Assembly (NCBI RefSeq): GCF_004345855.1
Contig: NZ_SLXN01000005.1
Location: 1-64,000, forward strand
Length of the DNA stretch: 64,000 nt
Direction: 5' to 3'
From: Sphingomonas sp. BK235
GTDB lineage: Bacteria > Pseudomonadota > Alphaproteobacteria > Sphingomonadales > Sphingomonadaceae
Shown here: piece after piece, positions 27,799 to 37,154 of the stretch
How positions within the stretch are numbered: position 1 is the first letter of the stretch
How the letters are laid out: every line of letters begins with the position of its first letter
Translations under genes and position numbers: made by a program
The notes under the pieces: generated by a model
What the model was told of the DNA's origin: nothing
Seen by the model: only the letters and a program-made list of their open reading frames with translations
Databases searched by the model: none

Positions 27799-28163
27799 CG
27801 GCGCGTGGCGGCGTCGATCGCGGCGTCATGCGCCAGTGCCCAGGCGCACAGCGCCTCGAACGGCTGGCGCAGCGAATGGCCCAGCGGCGTGATCGCATAT
27901 TCCACCCCGATCGGCGTGGTCGGCAGCACCGTGCGCGTCACCAGCCCGTTGCGCTCGAGCCGCTTGAGCGCGTCGGCCAGCGACTTGTGCGTCACGCCGT
28001 CGAGCCGGCGCTTGATCGCGTTGAAGCGCGCGGGGCGCGGGCACAGCACGGTCAGGATCAGGATCGTCCATTTGTCCGCGATCTTGTCGAGCACGGGGCG
28101 GACGCGCGCCATGTCGGTGCGCGCCTGCGCGCTGAGCGCGTCGAGGTCGGTATCATCGGCCAT
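27771..28163 (-). CDS. HxlR-family transcriptional regulator
   Basis: The product is 130 residues with a winged helix typical of HxlR proteins: VLDKIADKWTILILTVLCPRPARFNAIKRRL is represented by KWTILIL and RFNAIKRRL, then GVTHKSLADALKRLERNGLVTR and YAITPLGHSL. These dimeric regulators respond to aldehydes, quinones or oxidants and often control an adjacent oxidoreductase. Here the divergent SDR gene starts 82 bases away and a perfect palindrome lies between them. The 3' end overlaps that of the peptidase gene. Confidence 0.9.
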   Translation of the reverse strand: MADDTDLDALSAQARTDMARVRPVLDKIADKWTILILTVLCPRPARFNAIKRRLDGVTHKSLADALKRLERNGLVTRTVLPTTPIGVEYAITPLGHSLRQPFEALCAWALAHDAAIDAATRRYDDGGADG

Positions 28164-28192
28164 ATCTGCTCTACTCTAGGTGCGTTCTTGCG

Positions 28193-28217
28193 ACCAGATA
28201 TAGGGGATATATCTGGT
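28193..28217. promoter_or_regulatory. Perfect palindrome between hxlR-like and SDR genes (likely operator)
   Basis: ACCAGATAT and ATATCTGGT are 9-base perfect arms around AGGGGAT. The site sits midway between divergent starts at 28163 and 28245, where HxlR proteins usually bind to control themselves and the neighbour. Confidence 0.7.
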
Positions 28218-28244
28218 TTGCCATCAACGACGAAGGACGTTCGA

Positions 28245-28976
28245 ATGGCAATGATGACGGACAAGACCGCGCTGGTGATCGGCGGCGCCAAGGGGATCGG
28301 CCTGGCGATCGCGCGCCGGCTGGCGGAGGAGGGCGCACACGTCTTCCTCACCGGGCGCAGCGCGGACGAGGTGGACGCCGCGGCGGCGGCGATCGGCGGC
28401 GCGGCGACGGGGATCGTCGCCGACGCGAGCGTCGCGGCGGATCTGGCGCGCGCGGTGCGCGCGGTGACCGACCGGCACGAGCGGATCGACGCGCTCGTGC
28501 TCAACGCCGGTATCTCCGAGGCGGCGACGGTGGAGGAGGAGGATGCCACCTTCTTCGACCGCCATTTCGCGATCAACGTCCGCGGCGCGCTGTTCGGCCT
28601 GCAGGCCGCGCTGGGCGCGATGCGCGCGGGATCGGCGGTGGTGCTGGTCGGCTCGATCGCGGATCAGATCGGCACGCCCGGGCGCGGCGCCTATAGCGCG
28701 ACCAAGGCGGCCTTGCGCTCCTACGCGCGGACCTGGACCAGCGAGCTGGCGCCGCGCGGCATCCGCGTCAACGTCGTCAGCCCCGGCCCGACCGACACCG
28801 CGATGATGGCGGCGGCGTCGCAGGAGCTGCGCGACGCGATCATGGCGCGCATCCCGCTCGGCCGCATGGCGCGCCCCGAGGAGGTGGCGGCGGCGACCGC
28901 TTTCCTGCTCTCCGACGCGGCGAGCTATATCGCGGGGGCGGAGCTGTGCGTCGACGGCGGGCTCGCGCAGGTGTGA
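28245..28976 (+). CDS. Short-chain dehydrogenase/reductase (SDR)
   Basis: The product is 243 residues, the classic SDR length. The NAD(P)-binding motif is VIGGAKGIGLAIA, then LVLNAGIS and the active-site region SIADQIGTPGRGAYSATKAAL with Ser, Tyr and Lys; SPGPTDTAM and a C-terminal ELCVDGGLAQV follow. It is a cytosolic oxidoreductase for an alcohol or carbonyl substrate that cannot be named. ATG 28245 has GAAGGA 7 bases upstream, although ATG codons at 28251 and 28254 are also in frame. It is divergent from and probably controlled by the HxlR-type gene. Confidence 0.92.
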   Translation: MAMMTDKTALVIGGAKGIGLAIARRLAEEGAHVFLTGRSADEVDAAAAAIGGAATGIVADASVAADLARAVRAVTDRHERIDALVLNAGISEAATVEEEDATFFDRHFAINVRGALFGLQAALGAMRAGSAVVLVGSIADQIGTPGRGAYSATKAALRSYARTWTSELAPRGIRVNVVSPGPTDTAMMAAASQELRDAIMARIPLGRMARPEEVAAATAFLLSDAASYIAGAELCVDGGLAQV

Positions 28977-29202
28977 CGCCGCGGCGGGGCGCGCGCGAAC
29001 GGTCGGCGGGCGCCCCGCCAATCCGGCATAATGGAGCCGGCGGGAAATGGAAGAAATCGCCGGTTGACGCTCCGCAAGTCGCTCATCATTGTCCGCGCCG
29101 GACAGAAGAAGCCACCGACTCGCCGCGATAGACGCGGCGCTCGCTTAATGGTCGCATCACGCGAAGCAGGCCATAACCAGATAAGCGAGCAGGAGAAGGG
29201 TG

Positions 29203-30681
29203 ATGCCAAGGCATGGAATCTATCCGCGCGACATCATACCGCCGGTGTCGGACTATTACGACTCGGGGCGGTTCGGTCGCATGTTCGGCAAGCTGCCGGC
29301 GTTCGCGGCGGACACGCCGCGCATCCGCAAGGCATTGCTGGAGATCGGCGCGGTCGACGGCCCGATGGACGCGCGCGAGGCGCTCGACGCCGACCCCAAG
29401 GAGCTGATCACCGACCTCAATCTGTCGGCGCACAACACCAACAACCCGCGACTGTCGGCGGGGATGACCTTCCTGGGCCAGTTTCTCGACCATGACATGA
29501 CGTTCGACCCCACCTCCAGCCTCGAGCGGCAGGTCGATCCCGAGCAGATCGCCAACTTCCGCACGCCGACGCTGGCGCTCGACAACGTCTATGGCAGCGG
29601 GCCGGGCGGCAGCCCGCACCTCTACGACCGCGCCGACGGTGACAAGTTCCTGCTCGAGCCGACCGGCACGCCGGGCAAGGACGACGTGCCGCGCAACAGC
29701 CAGGGCATCGCGCTGATCGGCGACCCGCGCGACGACGAGAATCTGATCATCTCGCAGTTGCAGGTCGCGTTCCTGCGCTTCCACAATGCGGTGGTCGATC
29801 ATGTCCGCACCGAGCTGGGGCTGACCGGCGGCGCGGTCTTCCCCGAGGCGCAGCGGATCGTGCGCTGGCATTACCAGTGGATCGTGATCCACGAATTCCT
29901 GCGCAAGACGTGCGGCGACGCGGTGGTCGACGACGTGCTCGCGCACGGCCGGAGATTCTTCAAATGGCGCAACGAGCCCTATATCCCGGTGGAGTTCGCG
30001 GTCGGCGCCTACCGGTTCGGGCACAGCCAGGTGCGACCGTCCTATCGCGCGAATTTCACGGGCAGTCCGGGTGGCGCGCCGTTCTTCGCGATGATCTTCC
30101 GGGAACAGTCGCTCCCCGCCGACGACCCCGACGACCTGTCGGGCAGCGTGCGCGCGCCGCGGCGCTTCGTCGACTGGCCGACCTTCTTCGATTTCGGCGA
30201 CGGCGAGGTGAAGCCCAACAAGAAGATCGACACGACGCTGTCGACCGCCCTGTTCCGGCTGCCGGGCACGGTGGTGGCGCATCCCGACGCGGCCGCCAAC
30301 CCCGCCTCGCTGGCGCAGCGCAACCTGCTGCGCCACCTGACCTTCTCGCTCCCGTCGGGGCAGCGCGTCGCCAAGGCGATGAAGATCGCGCCGCTCGACA
30401 AGGCGCATCTGTCCAAGCTGGCGCCCTGGGGGTTGGACGATCATACGCCGCTGTGGTTCTACGTGCTGCAGGAGGCGGAGAGCCTCGCGGCGGGCGAGCG
30501 GCTCGGCCCGGTCGGCGGGCGCATCGTCGCCGAGGTGATGATCGGGCTGATCGAGGGCGACCGCACCTCCTATCTGTCGCAGGAGCCCGAGTGGCAGCCG
30601 TTCCTGCCGACGATCCGGCCGCAGGACCAGCACGAGCGGTTCGCGATGGTCGACCTGCTGCGCTTCGCGGGCGTCGCCTGA
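29203..30681 (+). CDS. Animal-type haem peroxidase family protein
   Basis: The product is 492 residues with no obvious signal peptide. The distal haem His is in GQFLDHDMTF (residue about 97) and the proximal His in YRFGHSQV (about 274); PRNSQGIALIGDPRDDENLIISQLQ and FLRFHNAVVDH are the conserved core between them. Such bacterial peroxidases use hydrogen peroxide to oxidise halides, thiocyanate or organic substrates. ATG 29203 follows AGGAGAAGG at good distance and is preferred over GTG 29200. It appears to be transcribed alone. Confidence 0.9.
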   Translation: MPRHGIYPRDIIPPVSDYYDSGRFGRMFGKLPAFAADTPRIRKALLEIGAVDGPMDAREALDADPKELITDLNLSAHNTNNPRLSAGMTFLGQFLDHDMTFDPTSSLERQVDPEQIANFRTPTLALDNVYGSGPGGSPHLYDRADGDKFLLEPTGTPGKDDVPRNSQGIALIGDPRDDENLIISQLQVAFLRFHNAVVDHVRTELGLTGGAVFPEAQRIVRWHYQWIVIHEFLRKTCGDAVVDDVLAHGRRFFKWRNEPYIPVEFAVGAYRFGHSQVRPSYRANFTGSPGGAPFFAMIFREQSLPADDPDDLSGSVRAPRRFVDWPTFFDFGDGEVKPNKKIDTTLSTALFRLPGTVVAHPDAAANPASLAQRNLLRHLTFSLPSGQRVAKAMKIAPLDKAHLSKLAPWGLDDHTPLWFYVLQEAESLAAGERLGPVGGRIVAEVMIGLIEGDRTSYLSQEPEWQPFLPTIRPQDQHERFAMVDLLRFAGVA

Positions 30682-30759
30682 GCGCGGCGCGCCCTGCCGC
30701 CCCGGGGGACCGGGGCGGCGAGCGACGCGGGTGAGGGGGACGGGACCGGCTCGGCGGGG

Positions 30760-31068
30760 TCAGCCGTCGGGCGTGTCGCCGAACGACAGCGCCTCGGCCG
30801 AGCCGACCTTGGTCTCGCCGGCGAAGAGCTGGTCGAGCCGGTCCCGCACCTCGCGGCGGAGGTCCTGCGCGCCGCGGCGGCGCGGGCCGGCGACCGAGAC
30901 CTCGTCGGCGATCGCGTCCTTGATGCGGGTGAGCGCGGCGTCGGGCAGCACGCCCGCGTCGCGCAGCTCGACGCAGAGCTGCACCAGCCCGACCGCGGTC
31001 GCCTGCGCGCGCAGGCCGACGTTGACGACGTCGAAGTGCAACCTTTTCTGCTTGTCGATCGAATGCAT
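30760..31068 (-). CDS. Conserved-looking hypothetical protein, 102 residues
   Basis: The product begins MHSIDKQKRLHFDVVNVGLRAQATAVGLVQ and ends in an acidic SFGDTPDG. It is soluble and mostly helical, with a charged Arg-rich middle. The start has AGGAGAGG directly upstream (ATG 31068). It converges on the peroxidase gene, 78 bases away. I do not recognise the family. Confidence 0.6.
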   Translation of the reverse strand: MHSIDKQKRLHFDVVNVGLRAQATAVGLVQLCVELRDAGVLPDAALTRIKDAIADEVSVAGPRRRGAQDLRREVRDRLDQLFAGETKVGSAEALSFGDTPDG

Positions 31069-31304
31069 CGCGCCTCTCCTTGTCCGAGGGGGAACGCGCG
31101 ACCCCGCCGCTGCGATGCGCGAGGCGGCGCGCGCCCCTCGTTTCCGGCCGCGGTGCGATCGCGCCCGATCCGGCGATGGTCGCCAATATGGTGGCAATTC
31201 TGTCGCGGAGTCTGCGGCGAACTCATTGACGCTACGGCAAACTTAACCGACGAGCCCGGTGGGGAGCGCGTCCTGGGGGCGCAACGAAGCCGGGGGGCTG
31301 ATCA

Positions 31305-31376
31305 ATGACCGCGAGGAGGCATTACCTCGAACTCGACGGGCTGCGCGGTGTCGCCGCGCTGTCGGTCGCGCTGTCT
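31305..31376 (+). pseudogene. 5' remnant of an acyltransferase-3 gene
   Basis: ATG 31305 opens TARRHYLELDGLRGVAALSVAL, the signature first helix of OafA-type membrane acyltransferases. After this the frame turns into Arg/Pro-rich sequence with no membrane helices and stops at 31532. A complete acyltransferase gene starts 140 bases downstream. This is probably what is left of a second gene after a deletion. Confidence 0.6.
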
Positions 31377-31516
31377 TGCCGGCCGCCGTTCTTCGGTGCG
31401 CGACGGGGGCCGTCCATGCGCGCGCGCCTCCGCCGCCTGCGGCCGACCAGCGTCGGCGGCGCTGCCGCGCCACTCGCCCCGAACACGATCGGCCGTCACC
31501 AGGTGGGAGACCCCTC

Positions 31517-32581
31517 ATGTCGTCAACCGTAGCAACATCCCCGCTCCCGCTCGACGCGGCGGCGACCGAGGCCGAGACGCCGCCCGCCCGCCGCGAGCGG
31601 CTCCATTACATTCAGGCCGCGCGCGTGGTCGCGATCTTCCTCGTCGTGCTGTCGCACACCCGCTTCCTCTTCCCGCCCGCGGACGCGGTCTGGTCGCCGA
31701 CGATGTTGCTGCTGTTGCGCAGCATCAACCTCATCTTCATCTTCATCTCGGGCTTTCTCTTCCAGTATCTGTCGGCGACCTTCCATTATCGCAGCTATCT
31801 GAAGAGCAAGGGGCGCAACGTCGTGCTCCCCTATCTGTTCTGCTCGATCCCGGCGCTGTTCATGTTCCTCTCCGGGATCAAGCACGTCAGCGAGACCGGC
31901 GCGCCCGCCTTCGTCGACACCGCGGTGGAGGTGCTGCTGTTCCTGCTGCTGACCGGCAGCCACCTCACGCCGCTGTGGTTCATCCCGGTGATGGTGATCT
32001 TCTACCTGCTGTCGCCCGTGTTCCTGGCGATCGACCGTCGCCCGCGGCTCTATCTGTCGCTGGTGCCGCTGCTCGCGCTGTCCTTCTATCTGTCGCGCTC
32101 GCCCGGCGACGTGTCGCCGCTGCACAACGCCGCTTTCTACCTGCCGGTCTATCTCGGCGGCATGTGCCTGAGCCATTATCGCGAGCGGATGATGCCGCCG
32201 CTGGCGCGCTGGTATCCGCTGCTCGCGCTGGCGATCTTCCTGCCGCTGCTGTTCGACATGCGCGGCGCCGGGCACGAGGGCGTGTACCTGGTGTCGAAGA
32301 TGCTGTTCTGCCTCGCCGTGCTCGGTTTCCTTCACCGCTTCGTCAACGGCCTGCCGCCGCTGGTGAGCCGGCTCGGCGACATGAGCTTCGGCGTGTTCTT
32401 CGTTCACCAATATGTGATCTCGGCGCTGGAGAAGGCGCAGCACAAGCTGCCGATCCCGCCGCTCAGCGGGGTGGTGGCCTTTGTCGTCGCCGCGCTGGCG
32501 GTCACCGTCGTGTCGCTGGCGATCGTGCGCGTCGTCCAGCTCGTCGCCGGGCGCCGCAGCCGACAGCTCGTCGGCGCCTGA
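31517..32581 (+). CDS. Acyltransferase-3 family integral membrane protein
   Basis: The product is 354 residues with about ten membrane helices. It starts LHYIQAARVVAIFLVVLSHTRF; the His in LSHTR is the family's likely catalytic residue. Later parts include FISGFLFQYL, LTPLWFIPVMVIFYLL and GDMSFGVFFVHQYVISALE. These enzymes move acyl groups onto extracytoplasmic carbohydrates such as exopolysaccharide or lipid-linked sugars. ATG 31517 has GGGAG 8 bases upstream. It follows the remnant of a related gene. Confidence 0.88.
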   Translation: MSSTVATSPLPLDAAATEAETPPARRERLHYIQAARVVAIFLVVLSHTRFLFPPADAVWSPTMLLLLRSINLIFIFISGFLFQYLSATFHYRSYLKSKGRNVVLPYLFCSIPALFMFLSGIKHVSETGAPAFVDTAVEVLLFLLLTGSHLTPLWFIPVMVIFYLLSPVFLAIDRRPRLYLSLVPLLALSFYLSRSPGDVSPLHNAAFYLPVYLGGMCLSHYRERMMPPLARWYPLLALAIFLPLLFDMRGAGHEGVYLVSKMLFCLAVLGFLHRFVNGLPPLVSRLGDMSFGVFFVHQYVISALEKAQHKLPIPPLSGVVAFVVAALAVTVVSLAIVRVVQLVAGRRSRQLVGA

Positions 32582-32595
32582 CCGGCGGCCGCGGC

Positions 32596-32793
32596 TCAGC
32601 CGCGGTGGTGCTCGGTCGCCGCGGCCGCGTCGGCGTCGGCGCGCGCCAGCGCCGCGACGATCGCGTCCCATTCCGCGCGCACGGCGCCCTCGGCGGCGTC
32701 GCGTTGCGCCGCGGCCACCCCGATCGCGCGCGTGCCCAGCGCCGCGCGCAGGCGCTGCGCATATACCGCGATCAACCTGGCGCGCTCGGTCAT
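32596..32793 (-). CDS. Small hypothetical protein, 65 residues
   Basis: The product is helical and Ala/Arg-rich (MTERARLIAVYAQRLRAALG...) with no membrane segment. ATG 32793 has GGAGG 5 bases upstream, which supports translation. It lies 87 bases downstream of the response-regulator gene on the same strand and converges on the acyltransferase gene. The family is unknown. Confidence 0.5.
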   Translation of the reverse strand: MTERARLIAVYAQRLRAALGTRAIGVAAAQRDAAEGAVRAEWDAIVAALARADADAAAATEHHRG

Positions 32794-32880
32794 GCCACCT
32801 CCATCGGCGCCGCGGGCGCACTCGATCCCGGCCGGTAGGGGCGGGATCGGGCCGCGCGCAAGCGCCGTTGCGACGAGGCG

Positions 32881-33270
32881 TTACGTCGCGCCGAGCAGTG
32901 CGCGCACCTGGCTGGCGAGCAGGGTCGGCTCGAACGGCTTGGCGATCACGGCGATCGCCCCCACCGCGTCGTAGCGCTCGCGATCCGAGGGGCGGACCGC
33001 GGCGGTGAGAAAGGCGATCGGTGGCCGCGCGCGCGCGTTCGCTGCCAGCGCGGTGGCGAAGGCGACCCCGTCCATGTCGGGCAGATGATTGTCGATCAGG
33101 ATCAGATCGGGCCGCGGCGCGCGCGACAGCCGGTCGAGCGCCGCGCGGCCGCTCGGCATGGCGATCACCTCCAGCTGCGGGTCGAGCTGGAGGCTGAGAC
33201 TGACGATCGCGGCGATGTCCGGATCGTCCTCGACGAGCATGACGACCTTGAAGGCCGCGGGTTGGCGCAT
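32881..33270 (-). CDS. Single-domain response regulator
   Basis: The product is 129 residues and consists only of a receiver domain: acidic pocket LVEDDPD, phospho-acceptor Asp in LILIDNHLPDMDG, Thr in AFLTAA and Lys in VIAKPFEP. With no output domain it probably works by protein contact or phosphotransfer. No kinase is adjacent. The start follows GAGGGAG. Confidence 0.88.
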   Translation of the reverse strand: MRQPAAFKVVMLVEDDPDIAAIVSLSLQLDPQLEVIAMPSGRAALDRLSRAPRPDLILIDNHLPDMDGVAFATALAANARARPPIAFLTAAVRPSDRERYDAVGAIAVIAKPFEPTLLASQVRALLGAT

Positions 33271-33374
33271 GAACTCCCTCTACCCTGTGGTACCGGGCAC
33301 CACCTCGCGAGCCGGAGGGGGCTGCGTCAACCCAAAGCCGTGTCACCTAGGTTATGCGCACGGCAGCATCGGCG

Positions 33375-35603
33375 TCACAGCGTGACGCGGATGCTGCCCA
33401 TCACGCGGCGCGGCTCGCCATAATAGCCGCCCGCGCCGCCGAACGAGAATTGCACGTTGCGGTAATAGCCGTGGTCGAACAGGTTGGTGACGTTGACGCT
33501 GGCGGTGGCGCGCTCGGTCAGCCGGTAGCGCGCGAGCAGGTCGACCAGCGCATAGCCGCGCTGCGACACCTCGCCGGGCACCAGGATCGGCGCGCCGTTC
33601 GCGCCGAAGCGGCCCGAGGGCGCGTTGCCGACGCTGTAGATCCGCGACTGCGCCGAGACGCCGCCGCCGATCGTCAGCCGCTCGCCCGGCAGCCGATAGG
33701 TGGTGTAGACCCGGCCGATATGGAGCGGGAATTGCGGGTTGATCCGCACCCCGAAGCGATCGCGCGAGCGCGCATAGGTGTAGCTGCCGTTGAGCGACCA
33801 GCCCGGCAGCGGCTCGCCCGCCAGTTCGAGCTCGCCGCCCCAGGTCTTGACCCCCGAGATCGAGAGCGACGGGGTCAGGTTGCCGGGCAGCGAGTTGGGC
33901 ACCGCGTCGGGATCGACGATCGTCAGATTGTCCTGCCGGATGTGGAAGCCCGCGGCGGAGACGGTGAAGGCCTGGCCGAACGGCGTCAGCTTCACCCCCG
34001 CCTCGTAATTGGCACCGACGGTGGGGGGCAGGATGTCGTTGGCGCGGTTGCGCGCGGACACCGGATTGAACACGCTGGCATAGCTGGCGTAGAGCGAGAT
34101 CGCGCCGGTGAGGTCCGCGACCACGCCGCCATAGGGTGCCCAGCGGCGCTCGCGCTGGATGTTGCTGGGCGCGTCGGGCAGCAGCGTGCCGGCGGTGTCA
34201 TAGTCGTTCCGGTCGGCGCGATAGTCGGTGTAGCGCGCGCCCGCGATGATCTTGAGCCAGTCGGCGGGGTTGAGCCGCACGACGCCATAGCCGCCGGTCT
34301 GGCGCACGTCCTGCGAGAACAGCAGCGCGTCGGTGCGCACGATCGGCGGCGGCGCGAAGCTGGGGATCCACGGGTCGATGTCATAGCCGGGCACGGCGGC
34401 GGGATAGTTGGACGGTGGCGTGCCGAAGGCGCTGCGGCCGGCCGAGAGGTCGCGCTCGAAATGGTTGGCGCCCAGCACCAGCTCGTGCTCGCGGCCGAAC
34501 AAAGTCACCTTGCCCGCGACATAGCCGTCGAGCGCGTCCTCATTCTGGTCGACCTCGCCGTAGAAGCTGAACGGCGCGACGCGCAGGATGCCGTCGCGGG
34601 TCGGGAAGCCGCCGGGGATGTTGAACAATGTGCTGTCATTGTCGGCGCGGCGGCCGTTGTAGCTCAGCCGCGCGACCCAGCGCGTGCCGATGTCCTGCTC
34701 GATCGCGCCGAACACCGTGGTGGTCTCGCGCAGCCACTGGTTCCACGGCGCCGCGCCGGTGAAGGAGCGCGGGAAGTCGGTGCGCGTGCCGTCGTCGTAG
34801 AACAGCGGCACCGAGCCCCAGCCGGCGCCCTGCGAGTCGGTGCGCAGGTAATCGGCGCCGACGCGCAGCCGCGTGTGCGGGGTCACGTCCCACTCGATCG
34901 TGCCGTACAGGACGGGGACGCGATCGTGCTGGAGGTCGATGTACGATTCGCGGTCGCTATAGGCCGCGACCACGCGCGCGCGCACCGAGCCGTCGGCGGT
35001 GACCGGCCCGCCGATGTCGCCTTCCATGCGATAGCTCGAGAAGCTGCCCGCCTGGAGGTTGAAATAGCCGTGGAACTCGCGCGGGGCGCGCTTGCGCACC
35101 AGGTTGATCGTCGCCGAGGGGTCGCCCACCCCGGTCACCAGCCCGGCGGCGCCGCGGATCACCTCGACGCGATCGTAGATGGCGATGTCGCTGATCGGCG
35201 AGTTCTCGTAGCCGCTCACCTGATAGATCGTCGGCACGCCATCGTTCTGGAAGTTGCGCACCGCGAAGCCGCGGATGTTGAAGTTGGTGCGGTTGCTGTC
35301 GATCGACGAGACCGTCACGCCCGGGGTCTGCGCGAGCACCTCGGTGATCGTCGTCAGGTTGAAGTCCTCGATGCGCTGGCGATCGACCACGGTGACCGAC
35401 TGCGGCGTCTCCTTCAGCGTCAGCGGCAGCTTGGTGGAGGTGGTGGGGCGGATGTCCTTCTCGCCGGTGACGACGATGTCCTGATCCTGCGGGTCCTCGG
35501 CGGCGGGCGCGGCGGCATCGGCCGGCGCCGCCGCGGCGGGAGCGGCGGCGACCCAGGTCGACAAGACGAGCGCGATCGTTCGCAGGCCAGGACCAGCCAG
35601 CAT
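33375..35603 (-). CDS. TonB-dependent siderophore receptor
   Basis: This outer-membrane receptor of about 742 residues has a signal peptide (MLAGPGLRTIALVLSTWVAAAPAAAA), a TonB box DQDIVVTGEKD and the siderophore-type plug start LTLKETPQSVTVVDRQRIED. NFNIRGFAVRNFQNDG, YDRVEVIRGAAGLVTGVGDPSATINLVRK and a barrel ending PRRVMGSIRVTL follow. This subfamily (FhuE/FpvA-like) imports ferric siderophores. ATG 35603 is preferred because GGGGA lies 6 bases upstream; ATG 35609 lies inside that spacing. No clear Fur box is visible. It is divergent from the GH43 gene. Confidence 0.9.
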   Translation of the reverse strand: MLAGPGLRTIALVLSTWVAAAPAAAAPADAAAPAAEDPQDQDIVVTGEKDIRPTTSTKLPLTLKETPQSVTVVDRQRIEDFNLTTITEVLAQTPGVTVSSIDSNRTNFNIRGFAVRNFQNDGVPTIYQVSGYENSPISDIAIYDRVEVIRGAAGLVTGVGDPSATINLVRKRAPREFHGYFNLQAGSFSSYRMEGDIGGPVTADGSVRARVVAAYSDRESYIDLQHDRVPVLYGTIEWDVTPHTRLRVGADYLRTDSQGAGWGSVPLFYDDGTRTDFPRSFTGAAPWNQWLRETTTVFGAIEQDIGTRWVARLSYNGRRADNDSTLFNIPGGFPTRDGILRVAPFSFYGEVDQNEDALDGYVAGKVTLFGREHELVLGANHFERDLSAGRSAFGTPPSNYPAAVPGYDIDPWIPSFAPPPIVRTDALLFSQDVRQTGGYGVVRLNPADWLKIIAGARYTDYRADRNDYDTAGTLLPDAPSNIQRERRWAPYGGVVADLTGAISLYASYASVFNPVSARNRANDILPPTVGANYEAGVKLTPFGQAFTVSAAGFHIRQDNLTIVDPDAVPNSLPGNLTPSLSISGVKTWGGELELAGEPLPGWSLNGSYTYARSRDRFGVRINPQFPLHIGRVYTTYRLPGERLTIGGGVSAQSRIYSVGNAPSGRFGANGAPILVPGEVSQRGYALVDLLARYRLTERATASVNVTNLFDHGYYRNVQFSFGGAGGYYGEPRRVMGSIRVTL

Positions 35604-35768
35604 GTGCATTCCCCGATTTCAGTTGCTATTCGCTCGCGTTAGCGGCTGCCTCCGGGTCGGTAAAGCGTTTTTGCGATAGGTTCGCAGCAGAAGGTCGCGA
35701 CGCCGGCCTTGCGCCGGGCGGCGCGCTCCTGTTCTCTGGCGACGACGAGGACAACGGGGAGCGAGCGG

Positions 35769-37130
35769 ATGGCGACGGGGCGGGGGGCGGCGCGACGCGC
35801 GGGCAAGGCGATCGCGGCACTGGCGCTGGCGGCGGGGTGCTGGGCCGCCGCCCCGCGCGCGGACGAGGCAGGCAACCCGCTGATCCCCGGCTATTTCGCC
35901 GATCCCTCGATCGTCCGGCACGCGGGCGAATGGTTCGTCTTCGCGACGATCGATCCCTGGGGCGGCGACACGCTGGGGCTGTGGCGCTCGCGCGACCTGC
36001 GCCACTGGACCTTCTCCACCCCGAACTGGCCGACCAAGGCGGCGGCGACCAGCCCGACCTCGGGCAAGAGCAAGGTCTGGGCGCCCTCGGTGGTGCGCGG
36101 TCGCGACGGGCGCTATTGGATGTACGTCTCGGTCGGCAACGAGATCTGGGTCGGCACCGCGCCGCATCCCGCCGGGCCGTGGCGCGACGCCAACGGCGGC
36201 AAACCGCTGGTCCCCGCGGACTACCGCCCCGGCCTCCACATGATCGACGCCGAGGCGTTCGTGGACGACGACGGGCAGGCGTATCTCTACTGGGGATCGG
36301 GGCTCAACTGGGTCAACGGCCATTGTTTCGTGGTGCGGCTCCGGCCCGACATGGTGACCTTCGACGGCGAGCCGCGCGACGTCACCCCGGCGCATTATTT
36401 CGAGGCGCCGTTCATGCTCAAGCGCAACGGCCGGTACTTCCTGACCTACAGCTGGGGGAACACCACCACCGACACCTATCAGGTGCGCTACGCGGTGGGT
36501 GACTCGCCGCTGGGGCCGTTCACCGAGCCCGAGGACGCGCCGATCCTGTCGACCGATCGCGCGCGCGGGGTGATCAGCCCGGGGCATCACGCGGTGTTCC
36601 GCGCGGGCGAACAGGACCTGATCCTCTACCATCGCCAGGCCCTGCCCTTCGTCGCGGGCGGGCCGGTGCGCCGCCAGATCGCGGTCGACCGGCTGGAGGT
36701 GGACGGCGACCGGCTGGCGCGCGTGGTGCCGACCCGCGCCGGCCCGCCGATCGCGGGCGCCGCGCCGCGCCGCGCGCCGGGGCGCCGCGCATCGCTGCGC
36801 GCCTCGGCGGCGGAGCCGGGGCATGACGCCGCCGCGGCGGGCGACGACGATTACGCCACCACCTGGCGCGCGCCCGCGGGTGCGTGGCTCCAGGCCGATC
36901 TCGGCGCGGTCGCGGCGGTGGGGGAGAGCCTGATCCTCCCCGCCACCCCGGCGACGCCGCTGCGCTTCACGATGTCGACCTCGCAGGACGGGCGGCGCTG
37001 GCGGCAGGTGGCGGCGCCGCACGCGGCGACGGGGTCGCCGATCCGGCTGCGCGCGCCGGGCGCGGCGCGCTACGTCCGCCTCGACTTCCCCGAGGGGGCG
37101 GACGTGGTCGAGTGGCGCTTCGCGCGCTGA
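35769..37130 (+). CDS. GH43-family glycoside hydrolase with C-terminal carbohydrate-binding-like domain
   Basis: The product is 453 residues with a signal peptide ending near AAAPRA. The five-bladed propeller shows the GH43 triad: catalytic base Asp about 45 in YFADPSIVR, modulating Asp about 160 in HMIDAEAF, and acid Glu about 212 in YFEAPFMLKR. SKVWAPSVVRGRDGRYWMYVS is another family landmark. From about residue 350 the chain resembles a discoidin/CBM32-type beta-sandwich (WLQADLGAVAAVGESL, YVRLDFPEG). GH43 enzymes release arabinose, xylose or galactose from plant polymers. Start ATG 35769 has GGGGAG upstream. It appears to be transcribed alone. Confidence 0.88.
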   Translation: MATGRGAARRAGKAIAALALAAGCWAAAPRADEAGNPLIPGYFADPSIVRHAGEWFVFATIDPWGGDTLGLWRSRDLRHWTFSTPNWPTKAAATSPTSGKSKVWAPSVVRGRDGRYWMYVSVGNEIWVGTAPHPAGPWRDANGGKPLVPADYRPGLHMIDAEAFVDDDGQAYLYWGSGLNWVNGHCFVVRLRPDMVTFDGEPRDVTPAHYFEAPFMLKRNGRYFLTYSWGNTTTDTYQVRYAVGDSPLGPFTEPEDAPILSTDRARGVISPGHHAVFRAGEQDLILYHRQALPFVAGGPVRRQIAVDRLEVDGDRLARVVPTRAGPPIAGAAPRRAPGRRASLRASAAEPGHDAAAAGDDDYATTWRAPAGAWLQADLGAVAAVGESLILPATPATPLRFTMSTSQDGRRWRQVAAPHAATGSPIRLRAPGAARYVRLDFPEGADVVEWRFAR

Positions 37131-37154
37131 CGGGAGATCCCTCTGGTGTGAACC

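Noticed and set aside
35604..35768. Fur box before the siderophore receptor
   Set aside because: No convincing Fur or Irr/RirA-type palindrome could be read between the divergent starts.
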